Assembly: GCF_018613695.1 (NCBI RefSeq)
Contig: NZ_JAGGPR010000005.1
Span: 679,571-743,570, forward strand
Direction of reading: 5' to 3'
From: Arthrobacter sp. ISL-95
Lineage (GTDB): Bacteria; Actinomycetota; Actinomycetes; Actinomycetales; Micrococcaceae
DNA length: 64,000 nt
The notes under the pieces are model-generated. The model was given only the letters and a program-made list of their open reading frames with translations. It was not told the DNA's origin and ran no database searches. This document shows positions 26,200-37,211 of this stretch, piece by piece (the stretch's first letter is position 1; the number at the start of each line of letters is the position of its first letter). The position numbers and the translations under genes were made by a program.

Positions 26200-27914
26200 G
26201 AACGCTGAGTTCAAGGCGCAGCAGGGCAGCAGCGGCGCTGTTGGCCGTGCTGATGATCCTGCTGGCTTCCTGTGCACAAATTCCCCGCTCCGGACCTGTT
26301 GGCAAGAGCAAAGACGAAGGCGCAGGCAACCCCAATGCTCCCGTCTTTTTTCCTGCTGCCCCGAGAGCCGGTTCCAGTCCGGAGACTGTTATTGAAGATT
26401 TCTACATGGCCGGCAGCGGGTATGAGGACGACTACCCTGTGGCACGCCAGTTCCTGACCCAAGCCCAGTCCGTGACGTGGAAGCCGGACAAACGGGCCCT
26501 CGTGTTTCGCGAGGCACAAGTGGTCAAAACAGTAGGGGAGAACGAATACCTCTACGAACTCGACCTCGCATATTCGGTGGATGCTGACGGCGTTGCAACT
26601 CAGTTCCCTCCCGGCACCAAGGAAACCATCCCCTTAACGCTCGAGCAGGTGGAGGGAGAATGGCGGATTTCCAAGGTCCCTGATGGCACAGCCATACCGG
26701 AGGAAACGTTCAAGGTCATCTACGGCGCCAATCCCATCTACTTCTACGACCCCACGTTTACCTACGCAGTGCCGGACTACCGATGGTTCATTAAGAAGAA
26801 CACCGTAAAGTCCATGACCAGTGCTTTGCTTGCAGGCCCGGCCCCATACCTGAGAGGGGCCGTGGTCAGTGCCTTCCCCTCGGGGATGAAGCTCGCCCGG
26901 GAATCCGTGCCGGTTGTCTCCGGCGCAGCACAGGTGGACCTCTCCGCCAAGGAGCTGTTCGACGCCTCCGCTGAGGACCGTCAGAGGATGCAGAACCAGT
27001 TGGCACTGACCTTTCGTAGTCAGCCCGATGTGATCAACGTTCAGCTTCGCGCTGATCAGGATCTGGTACGCGTCGAAGACAACGGGACTGTGCTGCCTCC
27101 AGTCCTGGACAAGAGTGTTCCCGCCCGCCAGATCGCAGTGAACAACGGCGACCTGGTGCGCTACGAGAACAACAGGGTAACTCAGCTGCCGGACATACAG
27201 CCGGTTGCCGGGCTTGGCCCGCACTCACCCGCTGAGTCGCCGGTCTCCCAGACCGCAGCTTTCCTCAATGGCGACAAAACCACTCTTTACTCCATCGAAC
27301 CGGGGCAGGCGGCTCGGCAACTAACCACGAGAAGCACGCTGACCGGTCCTTCATTCAGCCCAAACGACTGGGTGTGGACAGCGGGTCCCGGTGCCACCGG
27401 AGCTGCCGAAGTGGTGGCTTACAAGCCCACAGGCATAGCTCCTGGCGCCACGGTTCCCAGCGTCACCATGACGCCGTCCTGGCTGACGGGACGAACAGTC
27501 AAGGATTTCAGGATCTCCCGCGAGGGAACCAGGGCGCTGGTCATTTCCGAGGCTAACGGTAAATCCGCCGTGCAGATTACAGGCATAGTCCGGAACCCGG
27601 ACGGCGTTCCAAAGGACCTCACCCTTCCCATCACCCTGCTCGGTAACAGTGCCGCTGATCAAGGCGCGTGGGTCAACGGGTCCACGGTGGCTGTGATGTC
27701 CGGCTCGGCTTCTTCAACGGTGGTTCCGGAGCTCTTGTCGCTGGCATCCGGTGAACCTCAGCAGTTGGCACCCTGGGACGGACTGACCAGCCTCAGCGTT
27801 GGAAACGGTGCAGAGCAAATCTACGGTCAGTCAGCTGCCGGGATTTTCCAACGAGTCGGAAATGGCTGGGAGCTCCAACTGAAAGGACCTACCGAGCCGG
27901 CCTTCCCGGGCTGA
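26196..27914 (+). CDS. lpqB: Lipoprotein LpqB, partner of MtrAB
   Basis: The 572-aa protein has a lipoprotein signal ending in MILLASC (Cys26). A GerMN domain follows (about residues 200-300, with [15 protein letters not shown] and [12 protein letters not shown]), then a beta-propeller-like C-terminal region (about 310-560). LpqB is known in actinobacteria to bind the MtrB sensor domain and modulate MtrAB signalling. GTG 26196 overlaps the mtrB stop by 4 bp, so the two are coupled. Gene order mtrA-mtrB-lpqB is the standard one. Confidence 0.95.
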   Translation: MRTLSSRRSRAAAALLAVLMILLASCAQIPRSGPVGKSKDEGAGNPNAPVFFPAAPRAGSSPETVIEDFYMAGSGYEDDYPVARQFLTQAQSVTWKPDKRALVFREAQVVKTVGENEYLYELDLAYSVDADGVATQFPPGTKETIPLTLEQVEGEWRISKVPDGTAIPEETFKVIYGANPIYFYDPTFTYAVPDYRWFIKKNTVKSMTSALLAGPAPYLRGAVVSAFPSGMKLARESVPVVSGAAQVDLSAKELFDASAEDRQRMQNQLALTFRSQPDVINVQLRADQDLVRVEDNGTVLPPVLDKSVPARQIAVNNGDLVRYENNRVTQLPDIQPVAGLGPHSPAESPVSQTAAFLNGDKTTLYSIEPGQAARQLTTRSTLTGPSFSPNDWVWTAGPGATGAAEVVAYKPTGIAPGATVPSVTMTPSWLTGRTVKDFRISREGTRALVISEANGKSAVQITGIVRNPDGVPKDLTLPITLLGNSAADQGAWVNGSTVAVMSGSASSTVVPELLSLASGEPQQLAPWDGLTSLSVGNGAEQIYGQSAAGIFQRVGNGWELQLKGPTEPAFPG

Positions 27915-28163
27915 GTTCCCGGTGTCTTTTTCCGGCCTTTATCCACATAGCTCGCACCATGCCCTCCTCAGGGAGAACTTCAGGCTCAAACTGCCAGAGT
28001 GACCTTCTCTTTCTTTGGCCGATGCTCCTTCCTTGGCCCGTGGTTCCGTGCCGGGCAGCTCCGCCGTTTTGATCCCGACGTCAATCCCGAGCCTGTTGGG
28101 GCGCGCCGTCGTGGCCCGGTCCAACGAAGAACGGGCAGGATCATTGCCGCACTGCAAGGCGCC

Positions 28164-29027
28164 ATGGTTGACCTGCTGGCAGTGCTCATTCCCGTCGACT
28201 GTATCTGCTGTGAGATGGAAGATGCAGTACTGTGCGGCAGTTGCGCAAGAAGAGTCCGTCAGCTGTGCAGGCAGCCGTTCCGGGCCGAACTGGAATCACC
28301 CGCGTTGGTAGATGTTGATGGAACTGCGAAGATCGGGGTGGTGGCGGCGGGGCCATACAGGGATGAGCTGGCCCAGTGCCTCCTCTCTTATAAAAGCCAC
28401 GGCCAATGGCGTCTTGCGGCTGTTCTGGCTCACTGCCTCAGCAAAGCCGTGGACACTGCCATCGGTGGCCGATCCGGCTACTGTTTGGTCCCCGTACCCA
28501 GCAGCGCCAAGGCTTACCGCAGGCGAGGATTCAGCCCTGTACATCTCTTGCTCTTTTTCATCCGCACGCGCCGGCTGCTTCCCCTTTGCCCAATTTTTGA
28601 CGTGCTTGAGAAATCGGGGGAGTCGCCGCCATTTATGGCATACCCCGATGCTGTCCGACAGATGACGGCCCGGTTTGTTGACGAAGTCTTGGGACTCGCC
28701 TCAATCGAACATGGAGGTGGCGGTGGAGGCCAGAAAGGCCTGGGAAGGGGTGAGCGCGCCCGTCGGGTACGAGGATCCATGAGAGTAAGGCGTGGACGAA
28801 CCCAAGAGCTAAAGGGCCGGAAATGCATTCTTGTTGATGATGTCCTGACCACCGGTGCCACGCTCGCTGAGGCAGCACGGGCGGTCACGGCTGCCGGTGG
28901 CATGGTCTCCGGCGCGGTGGTGCTGGCGGCCACGAGGCCACCAGCCTACGCTTCCGTAGCTGGTACGGACGATCCCGGATCGGTCATTAAGACTCAATCA
29001 AAAAATAAGTGGCTAAAGGATGAATAA
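28164..29027 (+). CDS. ComF-family phosphoribosyltransferase-like protein
   Basis: From ATG 28164 the protein is 287 aa. It has an N-terminal zinc-finger-like cysteine cluster (CICC, then LCGSC, residues 13-27) and a C-terminal PRPP-binding motif (CILVDDVLTTGATLAEAARAV), the ComF layout. The middle holds a glycine/arginine-rich insertion (GGGGGGQKGLGRGERARRVR) not typical of the family. ComF relatives are linked to DNA uptake or nucleotide salvage; the role here is unknown. The start is inferred from family length and the nearby AAGG; an open frame continues upstream to 27999. The order lpqB-comF-hpf-secA matches mycobacteria. Confidence 0.8.
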   Translation: MVDLLAVLIPVDCICCEMEDAVLCGSCARRVRQLCRQPFRAELESPALVDVDGTAKIGVVAAGPYRDELAQCLLSYKSHGQWRLAAVLAHCLSKAVDTAIGGRSGYCLVPVPSSAKAYRRRGFSPVHLLLFFIRTRRLLPLCPIFDVLEKSGESPPFMAYPDAVRQMTARFVDEVLGLASIEHGGGGGGQKGLGRGERARRVRGSMRVRRGRTQELKGRKCILVDDVLTTGATLAEAARAVTAAGGMVSGAVVLAATRPPAYASVAGTDDPGSVIKTQSKNKWLKDE

Positions 29028-29097
29028 CCGGTGGGGATGAACTAACGTCGGTTGTGGGTACCAAGAAAAGATGTACCTGTCGATAGCGGCTCGGAAA

Positions 29098-29126
29098 GGG
29101 GCTCGACTGTCCGTCAGACAAGCCCC
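29098..29126. other. Hairpin in the hpf leader
   Basis: GGGGCT (29098-29103) pairs with AGCCCC (29121-29126), with an inner TGTC/GACA helix, forming a leader hairpin 45-73 nt before the hpf start. No T tract follows, so it is not a typical terminator. Confidence 0.35.
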
Positions 29127-29170
29127 CAACAGCGCCGTTGTCGTGTCACCTGAGTTATTTGGAGGGCACC

Positions 29171-29899
29171 ATGGAGTTCATGATCAGCGGACGAAATCTG
29201 ACAGTTTCTGACCGCTTTCGCGAATACGCCGGCGAAAAAATCTCAAAGATTGAATCGCTGGGGGATAAGGTCCAGCGGGTTGACGCAAAGGTTTCCAAGG
29301 AAACCAATCCCAGGCAGACGCCTGGCGAGCTCACCGTAGAAGTCACTGTCCTGGGCCGAGGCCCCGTTATCCGTGCCGAGGCCACAGCCGCTGACAAGTT
29401 TGCTGCCTTCGATCTCGCGTACAACAAGCTGCTTGAGCGGCTTCGTCGTGCGAAGGACCGTAAGAAGGTGCACCACGGCCGCCACACGCCCAAGGCTGTG
29501 CGGGAAGCTACGGCCACACTTGAGCCAGCCAGTGCGAGCGAGCCACTTTACGTCGAGGCAAGCAATCATCAGGAGTCTGCGCAAGCAGTAGATGAAAGGT
29601 CTCCGTACGACATTGACAACGACATTCCGGCAGGCGACTCACCTGTCCTGATCCGCCGGAAGGTTTTCCCCGCAGCATCGCTGACCCTTGATGACGCTGT
29701 GGACAACATGGAGCTTGTCGGACACAATTTCTACCTGTTCCTGGACAAGGAAACCAACGCACCGTCGGTTGTCTATCGACGCAGTGGCTGGACCTATGGC
29801 GTCATTACCCTTGACTCCACCTGCGAGCCTGGCGAGGAAGCCGTGGAAGAGAAGATCCATGCCTACCGCTCTGATGATCAGGCCGCCACAGCCAAGTAA
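29171..29899 (+). CDS. hpf: Long-form ribosome hibernation promoting factor
   Basis: The 242-aa protein is the long HPF type that dimerises 70S ribosomes into 100S particles in stationary phase. The N-terminal YfiA-like domain (residues 1-105) contains ISGRNLTVSDRFREYAGEKI and the basic stretch ERLRRAKDRKKVHHG. A linker follows to about 170. The C-terminal dimerisation domain (178-235) holds LDDAVDNMELVGHNFYLFLD and VVYRRSGWTYGVI. ATG 29171 has GGAGGG 5-10 nt upstream. It sits between comF and secA as in mycobacteria. Confidence 0.95.
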   Translation: MEFMISGRNLTVSDRFREYAGEKISKIESLGDKVQRVDAKVSKETNPRQTPGELTVEVTVLGRGPVIRAEATAADKFAAFDLAYNKLLERLRRAKDRKKVHHGRHTPKAVREATATLEPASASEPLYVEASNHQESAQAVDERSPYDIDNDIPAGDSPVLIRRKVFPAASLTLDDAVDNMELVGHNFYLFLDKETNAPSVVYRRSGWTYGVITLDSTCEPGEEAVEEKIHAYRSDDQAATAK

Positions 29900-29928
29900 A
29901 GCTTCCCCATAGGTACGAAGGGACTTCA

Positions 29929-31218
29929 ATGACCGCTTCGCTGAGCCTTTCACAGGCACGGCGGATCGCATTGGCAGCTCAAGGATTGGCAAAGGTCCGG
30001 CCCACCGGCCCCGTAACTTCACGGGCGGTGGGCCGGACCTTTGCCCGGCTCCAGCTTGTCCAGATCGATTCTGTCAACGTTGTGGCACGGAGCCACTACC
30101 TTCCGTTCTTTTCCCGGCTGGGCAACTACGATCCCCTGATCCTCCAATCGATGGCCAACCGCAAGCCACGCAAGATGATGGAGTACTGGGCGCACGAGGC
30201 AAGCTTTATCCGCCCGGAGCACTTCCAGGATCTGCTCATATGGCAAAAGCGGGCGTGGGTGGGAGCACATCGTCTTGATCCTGCCGTACGGCAGCACATG
30301 GAAGACCGTATCCTGATGGCCCTCACTGCGGGTCCACCCATGACAGCATCCGAGTTGACTGCAGAGCTCGGCCATGACGAAGCCCAGGGCCGGGATAACT
30401 GGGGCTGGAACTGGAACATCGTCAAGCGGGTACTGGAGCACCTTTTCGAGGAGGGCCGGATCTCCGCTGCTTCAAGGACGTCGCAATTCGAAAGAAAGTA
30501 CACCCTCACCTCACGTGTGGTTCCAGACACCCGACTTTTCGACGTCGATGCTGATGCGTCTCTTGACCGTCTGATGGATGCAGCCGCGCAAGCCCACGGC
30601 ATTGGCACAGTAAGGTGCTTCTCCGACTACTTCCGGACTCCCCTGAAAGCGGGGTCGGATTCAGTGCAACGCTTGGTCCGGGCAGGCCGCCTCGAACGCG
30701 TTGAGGTTCGTGGATGGGACAGGGAAACCTTCCGGCATGTGGATGCCAAATTGCCGCGAAAGGCCGCAGGCCGGGCACTTCTAAGTCCTTTCGATTCCCT
30801 GGTCTTCGAAAGGAGGCGGCTGGAGGAGTTGTACGGATTCCACTACAGGATTGAGATCTACACCCCCGCCGCTAAGAGGCGTTTCGGCTATTACGTCCTG
30901 CCGTTCCTGCTTAGGGAAGCCATCGTTGCCAGAGTGGACTTGAAAGCCGATCGGGCATCCCGCCAACTTCTGGTGCGCTCCGCTTTTGCTGAGCTGAACG
31001 CTCCGGCGGATACCGCCGTCGAGCTTGCCGCGGAACTCAGGTTGATGGCTACGTGGCTCGGGCTTCAGGAAGTGCTCGTCTGGCCGGTGGGGGACCTCGC
31101 CGCAGAGTTGTCAGAGGCCGTGGCAAGAGATGGTGTTGCCCCGGGAGAACACCTCCAGCCGGGCAGTCCGCTCAGAGGTGAACCCGGCAACGTGGCGCTG
31201 GTCTCTCCCGTAGACTGA
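29929..31218 (+). CDS. Winged-helix DNA glycosylase of the YcaQ/AlkZ family (HTH_42)
   Basis: The 429-aa protein belongs to the winged-helix HTH_42 family of DNA glycosylases that act on alkylated or cross-linked DNA. The key catalytic motif Q-hydrophobic-D/E is present as QID at residues 45-47 (LQLVQIDSVNVVARSHYLP), which is the YcaQ/AlkX form rather than the QxQ form of AlkZ. Later segments such as HEASFIRPEHF and the C-terminal ARVDLKADRASRQLLV fit the family. ATG 29929 has AAGGGAC upstream. It lies between hpf and secA, where mycobacteria have no such gene, so it looks like an insertion into the conserved block. Confidence 0.85.
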   Translation: MTASLSLSQARRIALAAQGLAKVRPTGPVTSRAVGRTFARLQLVQIDSVNVVARSHYLPFFSRLGNYDPLILQSMANRKPRKMMEYWAHEASFIRPEHFQDLLIWQKRAWVGAHRLDPAVRQHMEDRILMALTAGPPMTASELTAELGHDEAQGRDNWGWNWNIVKRVLEHLFEEGRISAASRTSQFERKYTLTSRVVPDTRLFDVDADASLDRLMDAAAQAHGIGTVRCFSDYFRTPLKAGSDSVQRLVRAGRLERVEVRGWDRETFRHVDAKLPRKAAGRALLSPFDSLVFERRRLEELYGFHYRIEIYTPAAKRRFGYYVLPFLLREAIVARVDLKADRASRQLLVRSAFAELNAPADTAVELAAELRLMATWLGLQEVLVWPVGDLAAELSEAVARDGVAPGEHLQPGSPLRGEPGNVALVSPVD

Positions 31219-31260
31219 AACAGCCAGAATTCGGCAGCATGAGACTGGGAGCAATTTCAC

Positions 31261-34002
<2,742 letters not shown>

Positions 34003-34025
34003 ACCGCAACCGAAACACGGCCATG

Positions 34026-34068
34026 AAAAGGGTGAAGCCCGGACTGAACGTCCGGGCTTCACCCTTTT
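34026..34068. terminator. Bidirectional terminator between secA and the Rv3235-like gene
   Basis: A 19-bp perfect stem (AAAAGGGTGAAGCCCGGAC / GTCCGGGCTTCACCCTTTT) with a 5-nt loop lies 24 bp after the secA stop. A-tracts on one side and T-tracts on the other allow termination in both directions; the convergent gene ends at 34099. Confidence 0.9.
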
Positions 34069-34098
34069 ATTACCCGTAGAAAAGTTGATTGGTTGCAC

Positions 34099-34527
34099 CT
34101 ACCCAATTTCCAGAGCGGTAACCTGCCAGACACCTTCCAGTCGCTCCAGCCTCATGGCGACGGCGCGGCAACGTTGCTCTTCTGCCACCACGATGCTTGC
34201 TTCACATATGGAATCGGAAATGGAGCAGACCCGAACGGAACGGACCATGGGGCTACGATGCGGTTGAGCAGTACCCCGACTCCTGGCGGCGTGCTTTCGC
34301 GTCAATGCTGCCCGATGCTGGAGGGACAGGTAGCACTCCGAATCCAATGAGCGGGAGAGCTGATGCACCGGACGGGTGCCCGCCAGAACTTCCAGGGCGG
34401 CCTGCGCGATGCTCCTGGCTACTAGGCGCACGTCGATGTCTGAACCGCCCTGGCCCGCCGCAGGCGTGGTGCGTTGTGGGCTCAGACGGGTTGCTGGTCG
34501 GCTCGTCGTTGCAAGGGTCATGGTCAT
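34099..34527 (-). CDS. Rv3235-family protein
   Basis: The 142-aa protein resembles the Rv3235 family, found next to the secA1 region in mycobacteria: a disordered basic N-terminus, then a helical stretch (VRLVARSIAQAALEVLAGTRP, HQLSRSLDSECYLSLQHR) and a beta-rich C-terminus (SVRVCSISDSICEASIVV, LERLEGVWQVTALEIG). The function is unknown. Two starts are possible (ATG 34527 or 34521, with TGAGGT spaced better for the second). It is convergent with secA. Confidence 0.75.
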   Translation of the reverse strand: MTMTLATTSRPATRLSPQRTTPAAGQGGSDIDVRLVARSIAQAALEVLAGTRPVHQLSRSLDSECYLSLQHRAALTRKHAARSRGTAQPHRSPMVRSVRVCSISDSICEASIVVAEEQRCRAVAMRLERLEGVWQVTALEIG

Positions 34528-34679
34528 ACCTCAGGCATTCACTACATGAGCTACAGCGTGGGGACGCTTTGCTCGATGGCTTCTGCTGGGATGACATTAG
34601 GAAATGGCTTTGAGATGAGGAAGTTGTCCCTGAGCGGACTGTCCTTGTGAAGAAGATGGGCACTGAAGGCCCTGCGCTG

Positions 34680-35456
34680 CTAGCTTGGTGCCGGTGGTTG
34701 GAGAACCTGTCCCGGACGCAGCACGGCCGGGTCGCTTCCGATAAGTGCCCGGTTGGCGGAGTACCACTTGGGCCACGTCAGTGCGACGTCTACGTCGGTG
34801 GCAAAGGGCCCCAGTCTTGAGGCCGCAATCGACCAGAGCGAGTCGCCATCCTTGACCACCACGGCGACTTCTCCCGGTGGCGTCGTTGAACGTGTCGACT
34901 GACGGCTAAGCAGCCCTGGATCAATGATTGGTGACCGAGGGTGCCAGCGCGGATCACTGGGCCGGGAGGCTGCCTCACGGGGGTCTTCGACTGATGGCAG
35001 GGCGGAACTTGCGCGATCCAAGGAAACTGGCGTCCACGCCACCTGCATTGGTGCCCTGTTGAGGGGCGAAGCGCTCTGCCAGCTTGGCTCCGGTGGCGAA
35101 GTATCTGCTTGGGCTACCCCCGTGCCCAGAATACTCAGGCTCATGACAGCCACGGCCAGCCGCAGCATAAACGCCGGACTGAACTTCGAGAGGATGTCGG
35201 CACCCTTCCTGTGTCCAATCCGATGCAACAGCGAGGCCAGGAATGCGATGAGGAAAGTCAGCGCCCACCAGCACACGACCGAAAGGCCCACGGCGCTGGC
35301 GAAAAGTCCGAGGAGATGTTCGAAGGTGAAATTTTGCCTGTGCCGCTCAGCGTCCTGCCACTGCGCGAGGAGCACGTGGCCTGCGAGTACCAAGGACAGC
35401 CCCAGGCCAAGAATAAATGCGGCGAGGGCGGAGTCACTACGCAATACTCTTACCAT
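34680..35456 (-). CDS. LysM-domain membrane protein
   Basis: The 258-aa protein has three hydrophobic segments in its N-terminal half (about residues 10-32, 50-75 and 95-115), a Pro/Ser-rich spacer, and a C-terminal LysM-like peptidoglycan-binding domain (VVKDGDSLWSIAASRLGP, then RPGQVLQPPAPS). It is likely anchored in the membrane with the LysM domain facing the cell wall. ATG 35456 has a GGGGGC stretch upstream. It is transcribed in the same direction as the Rv3235-like gene, 152 bp upstream of it, and divergent from the next gene. Confidence 0.78.
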   Translation of the reverse strand: MVRVLRSDSALAAFILGLGLSLVLAGHVLLAQWQDAERHRQNFTFEHLLGLFASAVGLSVVCWWALTFLIAFLASLLHRIGHRKGADILSKFSPAFMLRLAVAVMSLSILGTGVAQADTSPPEPSWQSASPLNRAPMQVAWTPVSLDRASSALPSVEDPREAASRPSDPRWHPRSPIIDPGLLSRQSTRSTTPPGEVAVVVKDGDSLWSIAASRLGPFATDVDVALTWPKWYSANRALIGSDPAVLRPGQVLQPPAPS

Positions 35457-35606
35457 TTAAAAGCCCCCATGCCTTATTTGATGCACTTTGATGCAGTTTG
35501 ATCTAGTTGACCCATTCTGAACGCATTTGCTGTAGCTTGTCCACTTCCAACCTCGATGTACCTCACGGATTCGCCGCGCAGCCTTATTGCAGCCTAGTCT
35601 GACCAC

Positions 35607-36194
35607 ATGAGATGGGACTCTCTCTTCAGCGATTTGGAAGGACAATTCTCGGACGCACGCACCTTGGAGGCCGAATTCGAGATATCCGAGCGGGCAAGGG
35701 TTGAGGTCGCTGGGATCGAACTGGGCGACCGTCTCCGCGGCGCCCTTGGAGCGGAAATCAAGATCGTCCTGGTGGACGGCCGGGTCATACGTGGACGGCT
35801 GAGCCATGTGGGAGGCGAGTGGCTGGTCCTGACGGAGGGTGCACGGCAGTGGTTGCTGCCATACTCCTCCGTACTGTCCTGCCAAGGGCTGGGGAGGGTG
35901 GCGCTGAAGCCTGAGTCACGGATTCAGCGGTCGCTGGGAATCGCCTCGGCGCTGCGGGCTTTGGCCAAGGATCGCAGTGAAGTGGTTGTTCACCTGAAGG
36001 TGGCAGCTGCCGATGGATACAAGCTGCAAGGAGTCATGGACAGGGTGGGTCGGGACTTCTTTGACCTTGCAGTCGTCCTGCACGGCGAAGTGCGCAGGGC
36101 CGGCAACGTGGCAGCGGTGATGACCATCCCTTTCAGTTCATTGGCAGCCCTTTGCTCGGCGGGTCACCCGGACATCAGGAGCGGCCGGGATTAG
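35607..36194 (+). CDS. Conserved hypothetical protein with LSm-like beta segments
   Basis: The 195-aa protein is soluble with no signal or membrane helix. Residues 45-75 (GAEIKIVLVDGRVIRGRLSHVGGEW) and a second segment near 130-150 (EVVVHLKVAAADGYKLQG) look like repeated small beta-barrels of the Sm/LSm kind, but this is tentative. I do not recognise a characterised family. TAGTCT (35595-35600) ends 6 nt before ATG 35607 with no Shine-Dalgarno, suggesting a leaderless mRNA. Its stop TAG overlaps the stop of the convergent HTH gene (36191-36194). Confidence 0.6.
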   Translation: MRWDSLFSDLEGQFSDARTLEAEFEISERARVEVAGIELGDRLRGALGAEIKIVLVDGRVIRGRLSHVGGEWLVLTEGARQWLLPYSSVLSCQGLGRVALKPESRIQRSLGIASALRALAKDRSEVVVHLKVAAADGYKLQGVMDRVGRDFFDLAVVLHGEVRRAGNVAAVMTIPFSSLAALCSAGHPDIRSGRD

Positions 36195-36412
36195 AGCCGG
36201 CTGTTTTTGCCCTTGGCCTCTTCAATCATGCGGCCGGCTTCTGCGTAGCGGTCCTCAATATATTGCTCCAGCATCTTTTCTTCGATGCGCCATTGTCCCC
36301 TTCCACCCACTTGAATGGCTTTCAGCTCACCGCTTCGTACCAAGGCATAGGCCTGAGGCGAGTTGATTTGTAATTGTTCTGCGACGTCCGCAAGAGTCAG
36401 GAATCGGGGCAT
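36191..36412 (-). CDS. Excisionase-family (MerR-like) helix-turn-helix protein
   Basis: The 73-aa protein is a small winged HTH of the excisionase/BldC-like type: FLTLADVAEQLQINSPQAYA (HTH) and GELKAIQVGGRGQWRIEEKM (wing), with a charged tail. No integrase or attachment site is nearby, so it is probably a chromosomal regulator, not a phage excisionase. The ATG at 36412 is preferred; the frame remains open to 36538 but the extra residues are unconserved. It is divergent from the SAF-domain gene and may regulate it. Confidence 0.75.
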   Translation of the reverse strand: MPRFLTLADVAEQLQINSPQAYALVRSGELKAIQVGGRGQWRIEEKMLEQYIEDRYAEAGRMIEEAKGKNSRL

Positions 36413-36566
36413 GGCTTCATTTTGCCACCGTTGCTTCCGTTTGGTGTAGTTATCCACAGTTTCAGCCTCTTTGGGGCCGTTGGCTTTGTCTACACGAAAA
36501 TGGGCCGGTATGAATAAGGAGGCAGGTGCTTCCACCATGCCGAACTCATAGCGGGGGAGCAGAAGA

Positions 36567-37211
36567 ATGGGTCAAAGTGTCAGCGTCGCCGCCGCGAGGC
36601 TAAAGAAACCATCGTGGAAAGATCCCCGGCTTCTTATCGGCCTTCTGCTGGTTCTGGGATCAGTCGCAGGCGTCATTGCATTGGTAGGTACCGCCGACAA
36701 GACGACGCAGGTGTTCGCGGCCCGGGAAGACATCGCGGTAGGTCAGACAGTTACGGAGGGGGACCTTTCCGTTGTCAAGGTCCGTCTGGATGACGTCGAG
36801 GCGGGTTACGTCACTGTGGAGAGCGGGCTTGCTGAGGGCAAGGTTGCACTGCAGCGGGTGGCAAAGAATCAGTTGATCCCTCGGGAAAGTCTTGGGGTTG
36901 CCGATGCCTTGGACCGCAAACCCGTGGCCATTGCACTGGAAGAAGAACTCCCCGCGCAGGCCGTTCCGGGCGCCAGGGTAGACGTCTGGATTTCAATGCC
37001 AGGCTCCAGCAGCGCCTTTGAAGAACCGGAACTGCTTTTGCCAAGCGCGGAAATCGCGGGGATGACGGCGGGAAGTACCAGCTTGGGCTCGGCCAAAACC
37101 ACGGTGGTGATGGTGCTGGTGACAGATGAGCAAATGCCAAAACTGCTGGGTGCTCAAGCGCACAAGGCTAAGGTCTCAGTGGTTTGGAACCCTGCGGGCG
37201 TGGTCCGATGA
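36567..37211 (+). CDS. SAF-domain membrane protein (CpaB-like)
   Basis: The 214-aa protein has one N-terminal membrane helix (about residues 22-42, LLIGLLLVLGSVAGVIALV). A SAF domain follows (50-115; REDIAVGQTVTEGDLSVVKV and LIPRESLGVADAL) like that of Flp pilus protein CpaB/RcpC. GGGGGAG lies 7-8 nt before ATG 36567. Its stop overlaps the start of the CpaE-like gene (ATGA at 37208). No Tad/Flp pilus genes are visible in the window, so the pair may work outside a pilus. Confidence 0.75.
   Translation: MGQSVSVAAARLKKPSWKDPRLLIGLLLVLGSVAGVIALVGTADKTTQVFAAREDIAVGQTVTEGDLSVVKVRLDDVEAGYVTVESGLAEGKVALQRVAKNQLIPRESLGVADALDRKPVAIALEEELPAQAVPGARVDVWISMPGSSSAFEEPELLLPSAEIAGMTAGSTSLGSAKTTVVMVLVTDEQMPKLLGAQAHKAKVSVVWNPAGVVR

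Noticed and set aside
36191..36412. Phage excisionase indicating an integrated element
   Set aside because: No integrase, attachment-site repeat, tRNA target or phage gene is nearby; the protein fits a chromosomal BldC-like regulator.
36450..36458. Perfect DnaA-box sequence TTATCCACA (also at 27939-27947)
   Set aside because: Two isolated copies in 64 kb are close to what chance gives, and there is no clustering, AT-rich region or dnaA/dnaN gene to suggest an origin.
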